64,000 bases of DNA from Haliclystus octoradiatus (Eukaryota; Cnidaria; Staurozoa; Stauromedusae; Haliclystidae), in the NCBI GenBank assembly GCA_916610825.1, contig OU744446.1, positions 16,116,538-16,180,537 of the forward strand, in the 5' to 3' direction. Below the pieces are notes generated by a model. It was not told the origin of the DNA. It was given only the letters and a program-made list of their open reading frames with translations, and ran no database searches. This document shows positions 10,705 through 23,149 of the stretch, piece by piece (position 1 is the first letter of the stretch; every line of letters starts with the position of its first letter). A program made the position numbers and the translations under genes.

Positions 10705-11676
10705 TAGACTGGTCCAAAAAAATAAAAGTTTGAAAGTTGAATTGCATTCCTGATTTTATTGTTCTTATGGGTAAACGAATAATAAGTGAAAAATTTGAGT
10801 CAAAAATATTGGGAAATGGGAACTGAAATGCCCCTTCAAATTAATATACAAAGTCAATAGAGAAAATGCTTCAAAATTTCAAAAATATATAATTGATTCT
10901 CAGTAAAGTATTTTTGAATAATTTTTTTATTTATGTGAAGGTAACAATGTCGGAAATATTGCTGCGGCATTTAAAAGTCTACTGGTGGAGAGCCTATACT
11001 GAAAATGTGTGTTTCAGAGTGATGCTTTTGAATGTATGGCTTACATTGTGATTTTGACAGATCGTACAAGTGTGTGGTTTTCCTTCTGTGGAGGTGTTGA
11101 CAGATTTTAATTTCAACTTGATGAACTATGATTTGTCAAAGAATTGTTGGAAACTGGGTGTAATAGAAAACTAATATATGGGCCGTGGTTTTCTCTAAAA
11201 TTTTGTTGAAAAATATGAGCATAGCAATGATCCAAAGTTCTAGAAAAACTTAATCTGTCAATACCTTTCCATTTCACATCTATTTTTAGTTTTATAGAAA
11301 ACCAAACACTTCTATAATCTGTCAAAATCACAGTGCAAGCCATAAATTTAAATGCATCACTTTGAAACACGAATTTCCAGTATAGGTTCTCACCCAATAG
11401 ACTTTTAAATGCCACAATAATATTTCTGAGATTGTTACCTTCATAGACATTAAAAATGATTCAATAATACCTTCCTGAGATTTAATTATACTTTTTGTCG
11501 AAATTTTTGAGCGTTTTTCTCATTGACTTTGTGTATTAATTTGGAGGGGCATTGAGCGCCCATTTCTCAATATTTTTTGAACTCAAGTTTGGAACTTATG
11601 GTTTTGTTACCCATTAGAACAATAAAATCGAGAATGCAATCCAACTTTCCAACTTTTATTTTTTTGCACCAGTCTA
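10705..11676. mobile_element. TA-flanked inverted-repeat element (mariner-like foldback)
   Basis: Arms of about 400 bp (10707-11109 and 11249-11674) are reverse complements. The outer ends GACTGGTCCAAAAAAATAAA and GACTGGTGCAAAAAAATAAA (right end read on the minus strand) match at 19 of 20 bases, and each end is bounded by TA. A TA duplication is the habit of Tc1/mariner elements, but the palindromic end makes the exact boundary uncertain. No transposase is encoded, and the open frame on the minus strand at 11113-11415 lies mostly in an arm. It sits at the 3' end of the LINE remnant. Confidence 0.85.
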
Positions 11677-12020
11677 ATAAACATAGAGAAATATAAGTAA
11701 AAATAGACATCTTTTGGTGAAGCGCCATTGGATTATACAATGCTAAGAAATGGCGCTATAAAATATATTATTATAATTATAATTATTATTATTAGAATGT
11801 TTCATGTATGGAACTGTTTGGTTAGCCAGCCCCATAATAGTGCGGCATTGCGAACGAAAAAAAACACAGTTTTTTTGTGTTTTTGTTTCGCCACACTTTT
11901 CCATTCTAAGAAATAATGCATTGTAAGGATGCCCCAGGTTTATGACGAATTCGTTGTTATATGTCATTCAATGATTCGGTCTTTAACGGCTTCCCTAGTC
12001 CCCGCTATTGAACATATTAC
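11677..12020. other. No recognisable gene
   Basis: Short A+T-rich spacer with an ATT-rich tract near 11767-11795. Confidence 0.5.
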
Positions 12021-12028
12021 ATACAGAC

Positions 12029-12950
12029 CACAGATTATAACGACCAGATACGGCACTGAACGTTCGAAGATTGTGATTGGTCAAATCACGGTCATTATGT
12101 TTGTTGCCTATTTTTGACGCATTTCATCGTTGTCCATTACGATTTTAGGGATTTATCGACAAAATAATACTTGAAATAATTCACTTTTGAAGCTAAATTC
12201 AGCCTTTCTCAAGCTACTCAATGCAAGTGGATGGATGATATGCTATATGTAAAATTCAAAATTATAATTTTGATATTGGCAAATTTATTTTAAATGCCAT
12301 AAATTCAAAAACCTAAAAAGTCCACGGTAGAAATGAAGAAAATACGACTATAATTATAGTTTATAACATAATTTCATTGCAAACTGTAAAATAATATGCA
12401 CTGATGCTTGGTGATATGGAATAACGCAATCACTGTCAAAGAATAGACTAGTTGGAGTGGATTTTTATGGAAATTACTGCTTACGTTTTTGCCATTATTT
12501 TCGATCGAATACGATCACACGCACTCCAAAACCACGGCATTTCAAACTCGGAAAATTCGTGTAAAGAGCCACATACATTCGATAAATTAAGAAATCATAT
12601 TATGAAATATTATTTGCAATTTAACTGTGAATTTTATTTACCAAAAAATGCATGTATTCATAATTTATATTCAATTTTTCTCTTCAGTAAAATCAATGAT
12701 TTTGTTCAACTTTCGTGAGTCAATAAAATATTGTCTTCCAGTACACAATATACCACTATCAAACGATCATCTCAAAATAGAAGATATACTTTCCTGTTAT
12801 TTTCCTTTAGCATGAAAATTGGACGCAAAAGAAACATGTAAATTGCCATTAAAATAGGTGCCAATTTATCGTGTTTTTCCATTGAACAATTGAATTCGAA
12901 TATACAATGAATTCGACTTTCAGTGCCGTATCTGGTCGATATAATCTGTG
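12029..12950. mobile_element. hAT-type MITE with 8-bp target duplication
   Basis: The left end, CACAGATTATAACGACCAGA at 12029, and the right end, read on the minus strand from 12950, agree over about 32 bp with one mismatch. Both ends are flanked directly by ATACAGAC (12021-12028 and 12951-12958), a perfect 8-bp target-site duplication as made by hAT transposases, whose ends usually start with CA. The 922-bp interior has no transposase frame, so it is non-autonomous. Confidence 0.9.
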
Positions 12951-13569
12951 ATACAGACACACAAATTGAATAGCGTCAATTTAGTAGATGTTGTGAAAAT
13001 ATTTGCTTCATTTGGCCGGGCTAAAATCAAACAATCCTTTTTAGATTTATAATATCGATATTCCAGTCGAAGCTCAGACGGAATGCTCTATACTTCCAAA
13101 GTATCCATTTCATATTGCCATTGTTTGTGTGAAAATATAATAGGCACAATCAATATTCACGATTGGGAATTTGGCTCCAACATTTCTGGAGATTTTATAA
13201 ATAAGTAAAACGCATACTATCAAGATTTCGAAACTGTTAGTAAAATTTACAACTATATTTAGAAAAGCTGTATGCCTGATTATGTATAAATGATCATAAC
13301 ATTTCATTGGATTGAAGAAGTTGTTAAATCCATCATCCGTATGAGATTGTTCCGCCAAAGTATTATACGGTTCCATGATTGACGCTGGATTGTTAATCTC
13401 CGTGTATTTGGAACAATACGTTTCTAAGTATGATCACGCCTTGAAAGATCACGCATATAACGTCAATGAAGTCAAATGAACTATGACGTCACAATGAAAA
13501 AGTAAAATCGACTAGACTCTTAAAAGTAATAACTCGAATGAAACACAATCAGTCGATTTGATAACAAAA

Positions 13570-16467
13570 ATGTCTTGCGAAGATCAATCTGATAGATACA
13601 AAAATGTTTTAATTGGAGCAAAATGGGCTGTTGTCTTTTTTGCTGTTTCGGTTGTTGTGATGTCTATTGTGGTAATTGCTGTTTTCGCCACAAGATCAAA
13701 AGTCGAAGATGACCTTGCGAACGACCTGGAAATATTAGCAAGTAAGTATGCAAGTGGGACTATGAGAAATTAGTTGCGTTTTAATTTAACGGGTTAATAT
13801 ATTTTTCTTTTTTCGTTTCCTAATTTTACTTTAAAATCATATTTGCTTATGGCTATATTCTACATTGTATGAGATATTTGTTTATTTTTGATAATCTTAC
13901 ACACAGCAGAGCTAAACAAAATTTAAATATTTCTGATTTGGTTTGGTTTGGTCAATTTAACTGCTATGCAACACCCCAATCATAATACATGACCACAATA
14001 ATAAACAAGGGTACGAGCTGTTCAACAAAGTAAATGCAATATTTCAGTGCATTAATCACTAACATGTCATGTATAGTTTTTATTCAGATTGCATGATATA
14101 TACTTAGCCGTTGTCAAGAATTAATTCATAAATGAGTCTTTGAAATAAAACAAAGCAATACAAGTAAAAAAATATTCTTTTTTTGTCAGAGGAAGGTATA
14201 TAGTACGTGCTTCAGATTTGATTGCTTAAAATTGTTTTGAAAGTTTCTATAATTTCAAAAATTAAATAGATGTTCAACATATAAAAAACATTGGCATCTT
14301 GAAGTGGTTATGCCAGTTAAATCATAATTAATAACGACACAACATATATTTGTCTGGTTGACTGTATTATAATGATGATAGGTCGTGCCTGCTGACGTTA
14401 CAGGGAGAGTTGCTAGGGGCTAATATGGCCGTTAGTCAGAGCTCTTTGATATAACAGACACAACCGTACAGAACGACAACAAGAGGCAAAAGAGGACAAA
14501 CTGCAGTTTACAACGTGGCAATTTAAAGGACTATGACAGATAAACAGATATAACACCTATTACGCAACCACTAAATGGTTATTTTGATAACTCTTGAAAT
14601 ACCATTTCCATTTTATGACACTTCGTTCATATTTTTCAGCCCGTTGCTTAATTGCTTAATAGCATACATGTTCTTGTTTGAAATAGGAGCGGGAGCAAAC
14701 GCAATCATTCCTCATCAAATAGCAGACAAAAGGCACTTTGAGAGTAAGTATAAAACAGCAACGAATATTCTGCTTTAGAATATCTAATCTAGAGTGTCCT
14801 TCGAATGATTTGAAATTCTCTTTTATGTTAATATTACTGTTATTTCCAAATTGTAGAATGTGACATGGATTCATTTGACATTATTGATATAATGATAAAT
14901 CATTTTATGAATCTGCTAATTTCACAAAGTTGTCTCTTTCTTGACTGAAATGATATTCTAAAGGACTCTAGATAGAATTAAGTGAGATATAAGCGCAAGT
15001 CGACGATGCAACCGAAAAAGGCATGCTATTTTCATAGAAAAAAGAAAATACGAAAACAAATAATCTACGAGAGTACTCAAGTACCTAGTTTAAATCAAGA
15101 CTGCTTAAGCCCCTAAAACTTCCTTACAATCCTGATTCCGGTTGCGGACAAATATAATTTTACTTATATACACAGATATACTTTTTATGTAGCTTCTGAT
15201 TTTATCACTTCTTAGATGATTTTCAACAAAACGTATATATTAAAATCGTCTTACAGTTTATCATTTCATAGCATTAGCTTCTTGCTTCAGTACAAAATGT
15301 CGGACCACCTGTAATTAAAATCCAATGCCGTTAAAATTGGATTATGATGCTTTAAATTGCGCCAGAATAATTATTGGTTTCCTTTCGATTCAAATGCTCA
15401 ATCAAAAATAATGACATGTACTATATTGTATATATGCATGTTCGTAATAGATTTCTTCTATTTAATATCTTCAAACACAAAGTCAATTGAACAGTTTAAT
15501 TTTAATTGGAGCAGCGTCTCGGTCAGTGTCACAAAGTGCCATTTTCAAGTTAATTAATATAAATAAACTGTCTAAAATATATACGAAATGTTATAATAAA
15601 AGGAGTCAAAGACTACACATTCATAATTGTTATTAATAGTTTGATGCTTACGCAATCATCAGACAAATAAACTAAAATATTTAGTGTATTTGTCTGATGA
15701 TTGCATAAGCATGAATACAAATATCAAACTGCTTCAATTCACATATGATATGACGAGAATAGGCACTCTTTCATGTAATGTAGAATCATTCCTTTGAATA
15801 TCGATAATGTTCCAGGTGACGAAGCACTCAGTTTGAAGCATGGAAGGACGAAATTCGAAAATGAAGATAGAAACCTAAAGGTAAATAAATTTCAAGGACG
15901 AATTGATGGATGATACAATGGAGGGAATGGAGTCCATTGTAGCTTCCATGCTTTTCATGTACGGAGAAGTTCAAATGTCAGGGATTATACCATTTTTCAA
16001 ATTCAGAAACATTTTTTAGTTTACTCTTTACCAGCATTTTGTTTCTTTTTTGAGCGAGGTATCTTTTTTAAAAAGAGATTTAGAAATTTTTTTTCGTGAT
16101 CCGAAACATTATTATGGTCATTCTCCCAAAGTTCTAATCAAGCAGCCACATCGAAGCGCAATTAAGTTAGCCTCCGTGGCAGCGGGATAGTACATTCAGA
16201 TATTTCTTTACTTAGGCTGTTATTTAAGTCTTGAACGTTATTTGCTTTCCTCATATCGTAGGTATGCGCTTTACACTTAATGAATTAAGAGCAGTATACA
16301 CATGCTTTTCAGACAGGATCTATATTTGACTAATAGAGTGTTGAGATTTTCATTTCACTATGTTTTCTTTACATCTATAGCCCTATCACAACTACGAAAC
16401 ACTGTTAAAGAAATTGGAGAAAGAATTACTGATGCTTGAAAAAAATTCAAACAAACTTCAAAATTAA
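13570..16467 (+). CDS. Small single-pass membrane protein, four exons, unknown family
   Basis: Exons: 13570-13741, 14687-14743, 15816-15880 and 16381-16467. All junctions are GT-AG (donors gtaagt, gtaagt, gtaaat) with phases 1, 1 and 0, and the joined frame stays open to a TAA, giving 126 residues. Residues 1-18 are hydrophilic (MSCEDQSDRYKN...), residues 19-40 are one strongly hydrophobic segment (AVVFFAVSVVVMSIVVIAVF), and the rest is charged. The last exon, LLKKLEKELLMLEKNSNKLQ, has leucine heptads that could form a coiled coil. With no signal peptide and a short N-terminal tail it looks like a type II or tail-facing membrane protein, perhaps an oligomer through its C-terminus. I do not recognise the family. 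Start: ATG at 13570 in good context (AAAAATG). The exon chain is inferred from splice sites and frame, not from transcripts. An AATAAA lies near 16716. Confidence 0.72.
15644..15713. other. 70-nt near-perfect hairpin in intron 2
   Basis: The arm 15644-15676 and the arm 15681-15713 pair at 31 of 33 positions around a 4-base loop. It lies in the second intron of the small membrane protein gene. The size and pairing would suit a microRNA precursor or the relic of a short MITE. The sequence alone does not decide. Confidence 0.85.
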
Positions 16468-16741
16468 TCATATGTCGCAAATATTATAGTAATATGATCC
16501 TATGTCAGACATTTTCAAATGTAATTTGTATTATCACTATTTCAATTGATAAAATCAATTTAATGAAATTGATCACGTCGCTTCGCATTCATTGGTGAAT
16601 TCTGATTGGCCATTGAGAATCATTTGAACTGTCGCACTATTCAATTCATTTGAAGTCTTTCTGAATTGAACCGACAATACATGCAAACGAGTTTAATTTT
16701 TGCTAGCAGCGTTCAAAATAAAATGAAGAAGTATGTTGATG

Positions 16742-18230
16742 AGGTATTCATCATCATCATGTTTATTCATTTAAAACCTCGAACTCAACTGCAGGTCCAA
16801 GTTGAACCAGGCAATTACCCTACATGTTTTACAGAATACCGAGTAAATGCTATGTACTATATACTTTTTAAACACTATATTACAAAAATTTATAATAAAA
16901 CATAAGTAAATAAAAATAAAATCTATTTGCTATATTTTATGTATATATTAATCGTATGATAAGATAATGAATAAGCAACAAATACATAAATACATAAAAA
17001 GAAATTTATATATACGATAACCATAGGTCATTTAAACACACTGTATAAGAGAATGAATAAAACGTTGACTTTATTAGGAGTTAAAACATACAAGTTATAC
17101 TACAGGTGTGATTAAACCATTACAATTCGCAACATATTAGAGAACGTTGATCTGGATGAGTTTATCAGGTGAGAGTTTGATAGTATTTTTAAAAACAATT
17201 GACCCAATTTTCTTAACAACAAGTTATTTGCCAAGCTGTGAACTGTAAGATGGTAATATGTCATAATATCCCCATTTTCCTGCTCTTGTTTTCGATTTTA
17301 CTAGCTTCAAAGTGCTTTGATGTGTTTGGCGTTTGTCAATGTTTAACATCCCAGCAAAGTTTTGAGGCTGATAAATAGTAGTTCTGTTGGAGATATAGAA
17401 CTTCCAGGTTGATTATCTGGAACAGAGATGAAATTTCCAGACTGATTATCTGGAAGCAGGCTGCTTTTGATGTGCTTCTTTTCAGAGCAACAGAGATTCG
17501 TATGCATCTGCAAAAGCAGGAATCTAGCCTTTTGTACATACTTCTTCCTTATTTCCACAAACTAGCATATCACAATAATAAAAAATGTGGTGATGAAAAG
17601 GCTTTTACCATAGATGCTTTAATAGGATAAGGAAAGAAATTTCTGCATTTTGCAAGAGTACCAGAAATTTGTATCGCTTTCCTACATTTGTCATTAGCAT
17701 TTAGGCACTGAAAGTAAGTTTATGATCAATTTTCACTCCAAGCAGCTTCAGTTCTGGTTGGATTGATACGTTGATACGGATCCGTTATTAATATTGATAG
17801 TAACATATTCATCGCCTAGAGTCATAGCTTGGGTTTTGTATGAACCATTCTATTAATTTCATGATATCTCTATTGATTGTCGAAGTCAGTAAACCTCCAT
17901 GTTTGCTAGAAGCATACACCGCAGTATTATCGGCATGCTGTCGAAATGATATGTTATTAGTCAAATACGCTGAAGATAATATAAATGAAGAGAATATGTT
18001 AAATAATACGGGGCAACAATACTGCCTTGTAGTACACCAGATGGAATTGGTAACCAGTTTATTATTTATCCGAACATGCAGATGTCCATCAGTTAAATAG
18101 GAAGTTATCAGTTGCAAGGCATTTCCTGAGTGCCCATAAACATCAGGCTTTTCAGTATGTAAATTATCATGGACCGTGTCAAATGCTTTAATTAAATTAC
18201 TTGCTACGACGGCTAAGTGCTATCCTTGTT
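16742..18230 (-). pseudogene. LINE remnant with 3' UTR
   Basis: On the minus strand: DLIKAFDTVHDNL (palm motif A) near 18200, ITSYLTDGHLHVRINNKL near 18110, a worn motif B (TRQYCCPVLFNIF) and RQHADNTAVYAS near 17930, where the catalytic second aspartate is asparagine. It ends in a 3' UTR (to about 16742) finishing with an ATG-ATG tail. The UTR recurs at 24571-24765. It is dead, with several stops, and belongs to a different LINE family from that at 3.5-6.9 kb. Confidence 0.8.
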
Positions 18231-20142
18231 ATCTTTACTAATGCTGTGCTGCTTATGCTAATGCTATAAGAGCAAGAATTATGCTTGTGAGGTATTCCCT
18301 TAAACAAAGAGGAGATAGTTTTCAAAATTTAAACATGATATAAAACAGCTAGCAAATTAACCAATATAATAGATCTGTTTGTAAGAGCACATGATGTCGT
18401 AAGCTATTATGCATGATGTACAGCACTGTTTTCTAAATTGCATCAGAAGGAGAGGATAGTCTTCAAGAGGAAGCTTTTTTCAACGATTTTGTGAACTGAT
18501 ATATCATTAAACGTGTTGTACACTGTGTTGTACATATTTCTATAAAGGGTAAATTCTGTAAGTGTTAATGTAATTCTCAATTTAATAACATCGTTCTATA
18601 ATGTATAAATGTTAATAGTATTTATTGATGCATAAATCTCATAATTTCCCCAGATTTTACAATATATATCAATAGAGAATAAGTATCCATCAAACAAGCA
18701 CATGGCTTGCTGATGTTAGAAGATATTATGATACTATTTAATAGTCAATTTGCAATGCAATCTGAGTACACATGCAGTAAAACGTCCATTAGTAATGGGA
18801 TGAAACATTGTATCGATGTTGCACTTTTGAATAATACACCAAGGTCGTTAATTTGTACATATATAACGAGCCTTCTGACCTATCGGCAAACAGGAGACTA
18901 ACAGGCTCTGGGAGGTAACATGATGTTCAGAATCGCCACAGGTACCACAACCATCAACAGCCTAAGACAACAAAACATATTGATTGATTGATTGATTGAT
19001 CATCTTTGTTTTGTGAGAGTTAAACCTGTGAAATCATTTTGACTACGGTCATACATCATATTCATTCTTATATTCATATACTTCATAATAATATTTCTTA
19101 TATTGATTAGATCTTCACTAGAAAATTGTAAACAAGAAATCGGATCTGGTATAAGCAAACTCCCACAATAACATTTTATTATATTTATAATATATTATTA
19201 TATTTTATTTTGTGGAATTTCCAAGATTAATTGAGTACTATTTTTAAATTAAGGATAACATTATTTGCAAATTAAAACATGACCCCTGGGAGCCTTGGAA
19301 ACATAACATTTATAGGATGGAAACATAACATAACACCTATAGGATGGAAACAGTATTTATACTGCACATTTATAGATGAAATCTCTAAGGAATTTATGAT
19401 ATGCAATTATAAAGAAAACTTAAAGTACCTTAAGGTGGCTACAACACTGATTCGCCTATTTACATTGAGAAACGTTAGGCATTTTATGATTGATTTCATT
19501 TCAGAACAGAAATTATTTTTAGGATTAAAAGAAACGGAAAAATTTTTATATACTCTATGATTGTCGAAAGTTACCAGGCTGCTGCAGAACGGATATATTG
19601 ATAAATATGCTAATGAGATATGTTAAATTGCGCGTCATTGCTTTCAGTCTCAGCCAATAAGATTTCAAAAATCAAAATAATTATTTAAGAAATATTTACT
19701 ATATTATTCATAATTATGTTATGTTGTGTGGCTGACAGGCTGTATGTATATTATTATTGTTTTTAACCAAAGTAAGCATGATAATCGTTTATCGTTTAAC
19801 ATTGATACGAATAACTTCTGCAAGTATTCTGAGGGAAAATGATGCAATAATTGTAACAAAACTTAATATATAATGCATATGATAATTTTGTTATGTAATT
19901 TCATACCTACCTTATTTATCATTATGTTACTGCATATTATCACATTTCTAAACATAAAGTCGATTATATTGTAAGCCCGTTATCGTAGAATATATATATA
20001 TTTGCCTAAACATTTGGACCCAATTGCAAATGGTTGGAAAGTATTCTCAATTGCTAGAAGTATCAGAAATGAGAGGAAACTTGGATAAAATAATGATGAT
20101 AATAAAAACTGAAATTTTGCAATCGCAAAATGACAAACTCAC
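18231..20142. repeat. Gene-free stretch; retroposon tail (ATTG)n at 18978-19000
   Basis: About 18840-18977 reads like a retroposon 3' end and runs into five ATTG units. Near 19305-19350 TATAGGATGGAAACA is repeated. I see no gene otherwise. Confidence 0.5.
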
Positions 20143-20282
20143 ATTATTATCTTCACATTCAATCCAATATTTCGCATTGCCGGATAGTATGGGACTAAAT
20201 TCTCCAATCGTTCCCACGTTTATAGAATACAAGGCCCCCTCGTTACGACCAAGACAAACTTGCTTAGCCTCATCATAGATTT
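20143..20282 (-). CDS. C-type-lectin-like exon (second copy)
   Basis: The acceptor (T-run then AAG) before 20282 and the donor gtgagt after 20143 bound a 140-nt exon, phase 1 in and phase 0 out. It encodes IYDEAKQVCLGRNEGALYSI, then about 13 residues, then KYWIECEDNN. The pattern Y.EA...C....G.LYSIN...F......YWI is the N-terminal half of a C-type-lectin-like domain. It closely parallels the exon at 34487-34629 in length, phases and layout, so the two are paralogous. The preceding exon on this strand (22052-22249, TSP1) ends in phase 1 and splices in frame. The exon for the C-terminal half of the domain was not found downstream. Confidence 0.7.
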
Positions 20283-21030
20283 CTTAAAAAAAAGAATATT
20301 AATAATATTGGAGTAAAATACCGTTGGATGTCTATAAATAATGAGATAAGATTTAAGTTTGAACAATATTGTAAAAGAGTTTATGCATGAATAAAATATC
20401 AAACAACTGGAAAAATGTTCTCTTCTTCATCAAATTATATTCTGAACCAGATCTGCATTCCTTCAAACCCCTTTTAGTATTTGAGGAAATCCTACATGCA
20501 AATTTTATGCGATTTGTATGATTCATTTGTTTTGTCATGATTCTGCCAATTCAAAGAAGCATGACGAAAACATAAAAGATATGGATTGGTATTTATCCTC
20601 CGTAAACTGCCTATAATTTCCCGGTAGGCTGTACAATAAAAATTAACAAAATAAATCAATTTTTATTTATTTTTTTCATCTGCTCTGCCTGTCAGAACCT
20701 GGTAGCTCAGAACATACAAGGTTCTTTTGCTAGGCAAAACTGCAAGAGATACATGACAAGCAAGAACTGCTGATTGAAAGTTTAACCTTCAAAGTGAAAG
20801 AGCTACAACATGGATATAATCAATAGAATAAATGCTGCTGAAGCTTTGAGTCTCATTCAATGCAGTGATAAACCACAACATGCTCTGTGGTACCACAGCC
20901 ATTTAGATGGATGTATAGATCTCCATGAAACATGCGATAGCCAAACATTATCACCTTTGAAAAATCTTTTGATGCTTCAGATTATTTAATATGAATTACT
21001 GATAATGAAGATTGAGAAATAATAAAGTCC

Positions 21031-21216
21031 GCAGCTATATAATACCTTTATAGCAGCTAATCAGTCGCATCTATTCAGTTAAATCTTCGCATCTATAAAG
21101 TCTGTTTACCGCATCTAATTAATTGGAACGGTTCACTTATTTGATCGCATCTAGAAAGCCCTATACAGCGTCTAATTGGATTATTACCGCGCCTAAAAAT
21201 AAATTTGACACAGCTA
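21031..21216. repeat. Nine-unit GCATCTA array, spacing mostly 21-22 bp
   Basis: GCATCTA or a one- or two-base variant (GCAGCTA, GCGTCTA, GCGCCTA, ACAGCTA) starts at 21031, 21053, 21067, 21089, 21111, 21147, 21168, 21189 and 21210. Six of the eight spacings are 21 or 22 bp. The sequence between motifs is poorly conserved. Confidence 0.75.
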
Positions 21217-22051
21217 GTAGAATCCGTTAGTATATTTCAATCAATTACCGAAATTAGTTCGGTGAACATTGTGGGGATTTAGCTGCGATTTGATAAAGAA
21301 GGATTTTTGCGTACATCTTGCCTTTAACTAGATGGATATGTTCCCGTACAGTATAACACATGAAACATAAATATTCGAAATTGATTTTCGAAATGCAAAC
21401 ATTAAATGTGCCATTTATCAACTTCCATATACAATTCTATTAAATATCCATATCCTTTACTATACAGTACTTTAAATGTTGCTGGTAGTATATCAGTTTT
21501 GTCATGCATATGCAGCATGTTGTAAAAACATTACTCGCACATTTTATGAATTATTGTACAACGCATGCTGAAAATAATTTATTAGGCATACTCACCATAA
21601 TCAAAATTAGATGTTTATTTCGTTTGTGATAATGAAGATTACATACCATGCTTTAATTGTCTCACACTGCAGTGCCTGGCTTTTGATCTACTATCAGATG
21701 GTAACTGATAATTGTGGTTTTCGAAAATTAGCGTTGGTGAATTTTCCAATTAATTCAGGATTTTCTAGATATTTGTGTGAGGTCAAACTAGATGCGGTCA
21801 TTTAACAAAAATGCAGCGTAGAGATGATTTGTTGCGGAATGAGCTATTAAGCTGGGGTGAATTGACGTTTTGGAGTATTGCTGATCAACATAATAAAGTT
21901 AAATTACAGTATAATCCTTATTCAATAAATTCACATTCAGTTAATTGAATAATTTAATACATATTAAATCATGGATATGTAGATGTAATTTAGCAAATGC
22001 GATTTTCAACAATACGAATAATAAATCACAACTCTATTACGTCACACATAC

Positions 22052-22249
22052 CCGCTGAGGATGACACAAACGGTTGTTGTACTGCTTGACATTCATTTGC
22101 ATTGCACGATTTGTTATCCTTTTCAATATCTCCATTATTGCAGCTTTCTGATGAGGGATCCGTGCAATTTCGTGTTCGCTGCTGTGATCCTTCACCACAT
22201 GTCTTTGAACAACCAGTATAATCAGACCACTTTGACCATCCTTTCTTTT
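22052..22249 (-). CDS. Thrombospondin type 1 repeat exon (third)
   Basis: Bounded by acceptor TATTATAG and donor GGgtatgt, this 198-nt exon is phase 1 at both ends. It encodes a TSP1 repeat: [24 protein letters not shown], then ESC, KSC and NEC, giving six cysteines, the two stacked tryptophans WSKW, and the CSKTCG core. TSP1 repeats are extracellular modules held by three disulfides and used in matrix and receptor binding. It can join in frame to the TSP1 exon ending at 37313 (A+AA gives Lys) or to an unseen upstream exon, and downstream to the lectin-like exon at 20282. Confidence 0.88.
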
Positions 22250-22940
22250 CTATAATATGTGAAATATTAGTCAGATATACATAGCTAAGACTTCCCCTAA
22301 TTGGCAATATATATCTTCATGGATGTTCTAAAGCGTTCTACTATTCAAAATCCGTGATCTGATCTAACATATATTAACATCACTCCGGGACATCACTAAA
22401 TTGAAGTAGAATCTTAGGTAGATTTGATAATAGCAATTGCTATAAAGTATAGTGTGTGTTCCTCAATATCCTATGGGATGTTGAGTTTTTCATTTCTTTT
22501 TTTTAAATGTTGTTGTTTATCATTATCACAATATTCTTCGCGCTCTAGTCCAGATTTCAATATAATTAAAATTCGAAAACCTAATCGTTGATACTAAAGT
22601 TTTCTAAAGTTTGATTCATTGTCGATAAAATGATACGTGCTATCCTGCTTTGTTTACTCGGATTCGAGGGAAAGCTGGGCATGTCATCAAAGTGTAATTA
22701 AAACAACAAAAACCAACATGAATATTATATCAAATCATTGGTAAAAACGTTCAATTTAGGAGAATAAGGTAAACAATTCATTCATCTGGAATTGATTATG
22801 AATTTCAATTGAGGTAGACAATTAATAATAGGCCTAAAAGGATGATCGCGTGATTAGAGGTACACAGATTATTAAATTTGACGATTATCTACACCGATCA
22901 ATATTTGCAGATATAATTTTACTAATCAGTCAATTAATTC
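22250..22940. other. Intron, no gene seen
   Basis: A+T-rich DNA upstream of the third TSP1 exon without recognisable coding or repeats. Confidence 0.5.
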
Positions 22941-23065
22941 GGTCGGTTGGCGTGTAAAACCGATATAATTCGCATCGCACGAATCACATTGAAAATGATA
23001 CACAACGCATTGGTGAGGCAGAAGGGTCGGTATCGACTCACGAACTCTCAAATCTTCTAAATCCT
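22941..23065 (-). pseudogene. Penelope-like GIY-YIG fragment, inverted copy
   Basis: The minus strand reads DLRVRESIPTLLPHQCVVYH, then FQCDSCDANYIGFTRQ. This is the start of the GIY-YIG endonuclease of a Penelope-like element, cut off after FTRQ. It faces a second copy on the plus strand at 23150-23452. Confidence 0.75.
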
Positions 23066-23149
23066 GTACTACTATTTTAATAGTATAAGATGATCTACAG
23101 CGTCGGTCATCGTCTAGAGTCGGTCAACACTTTAGACCAGGTTATACTA

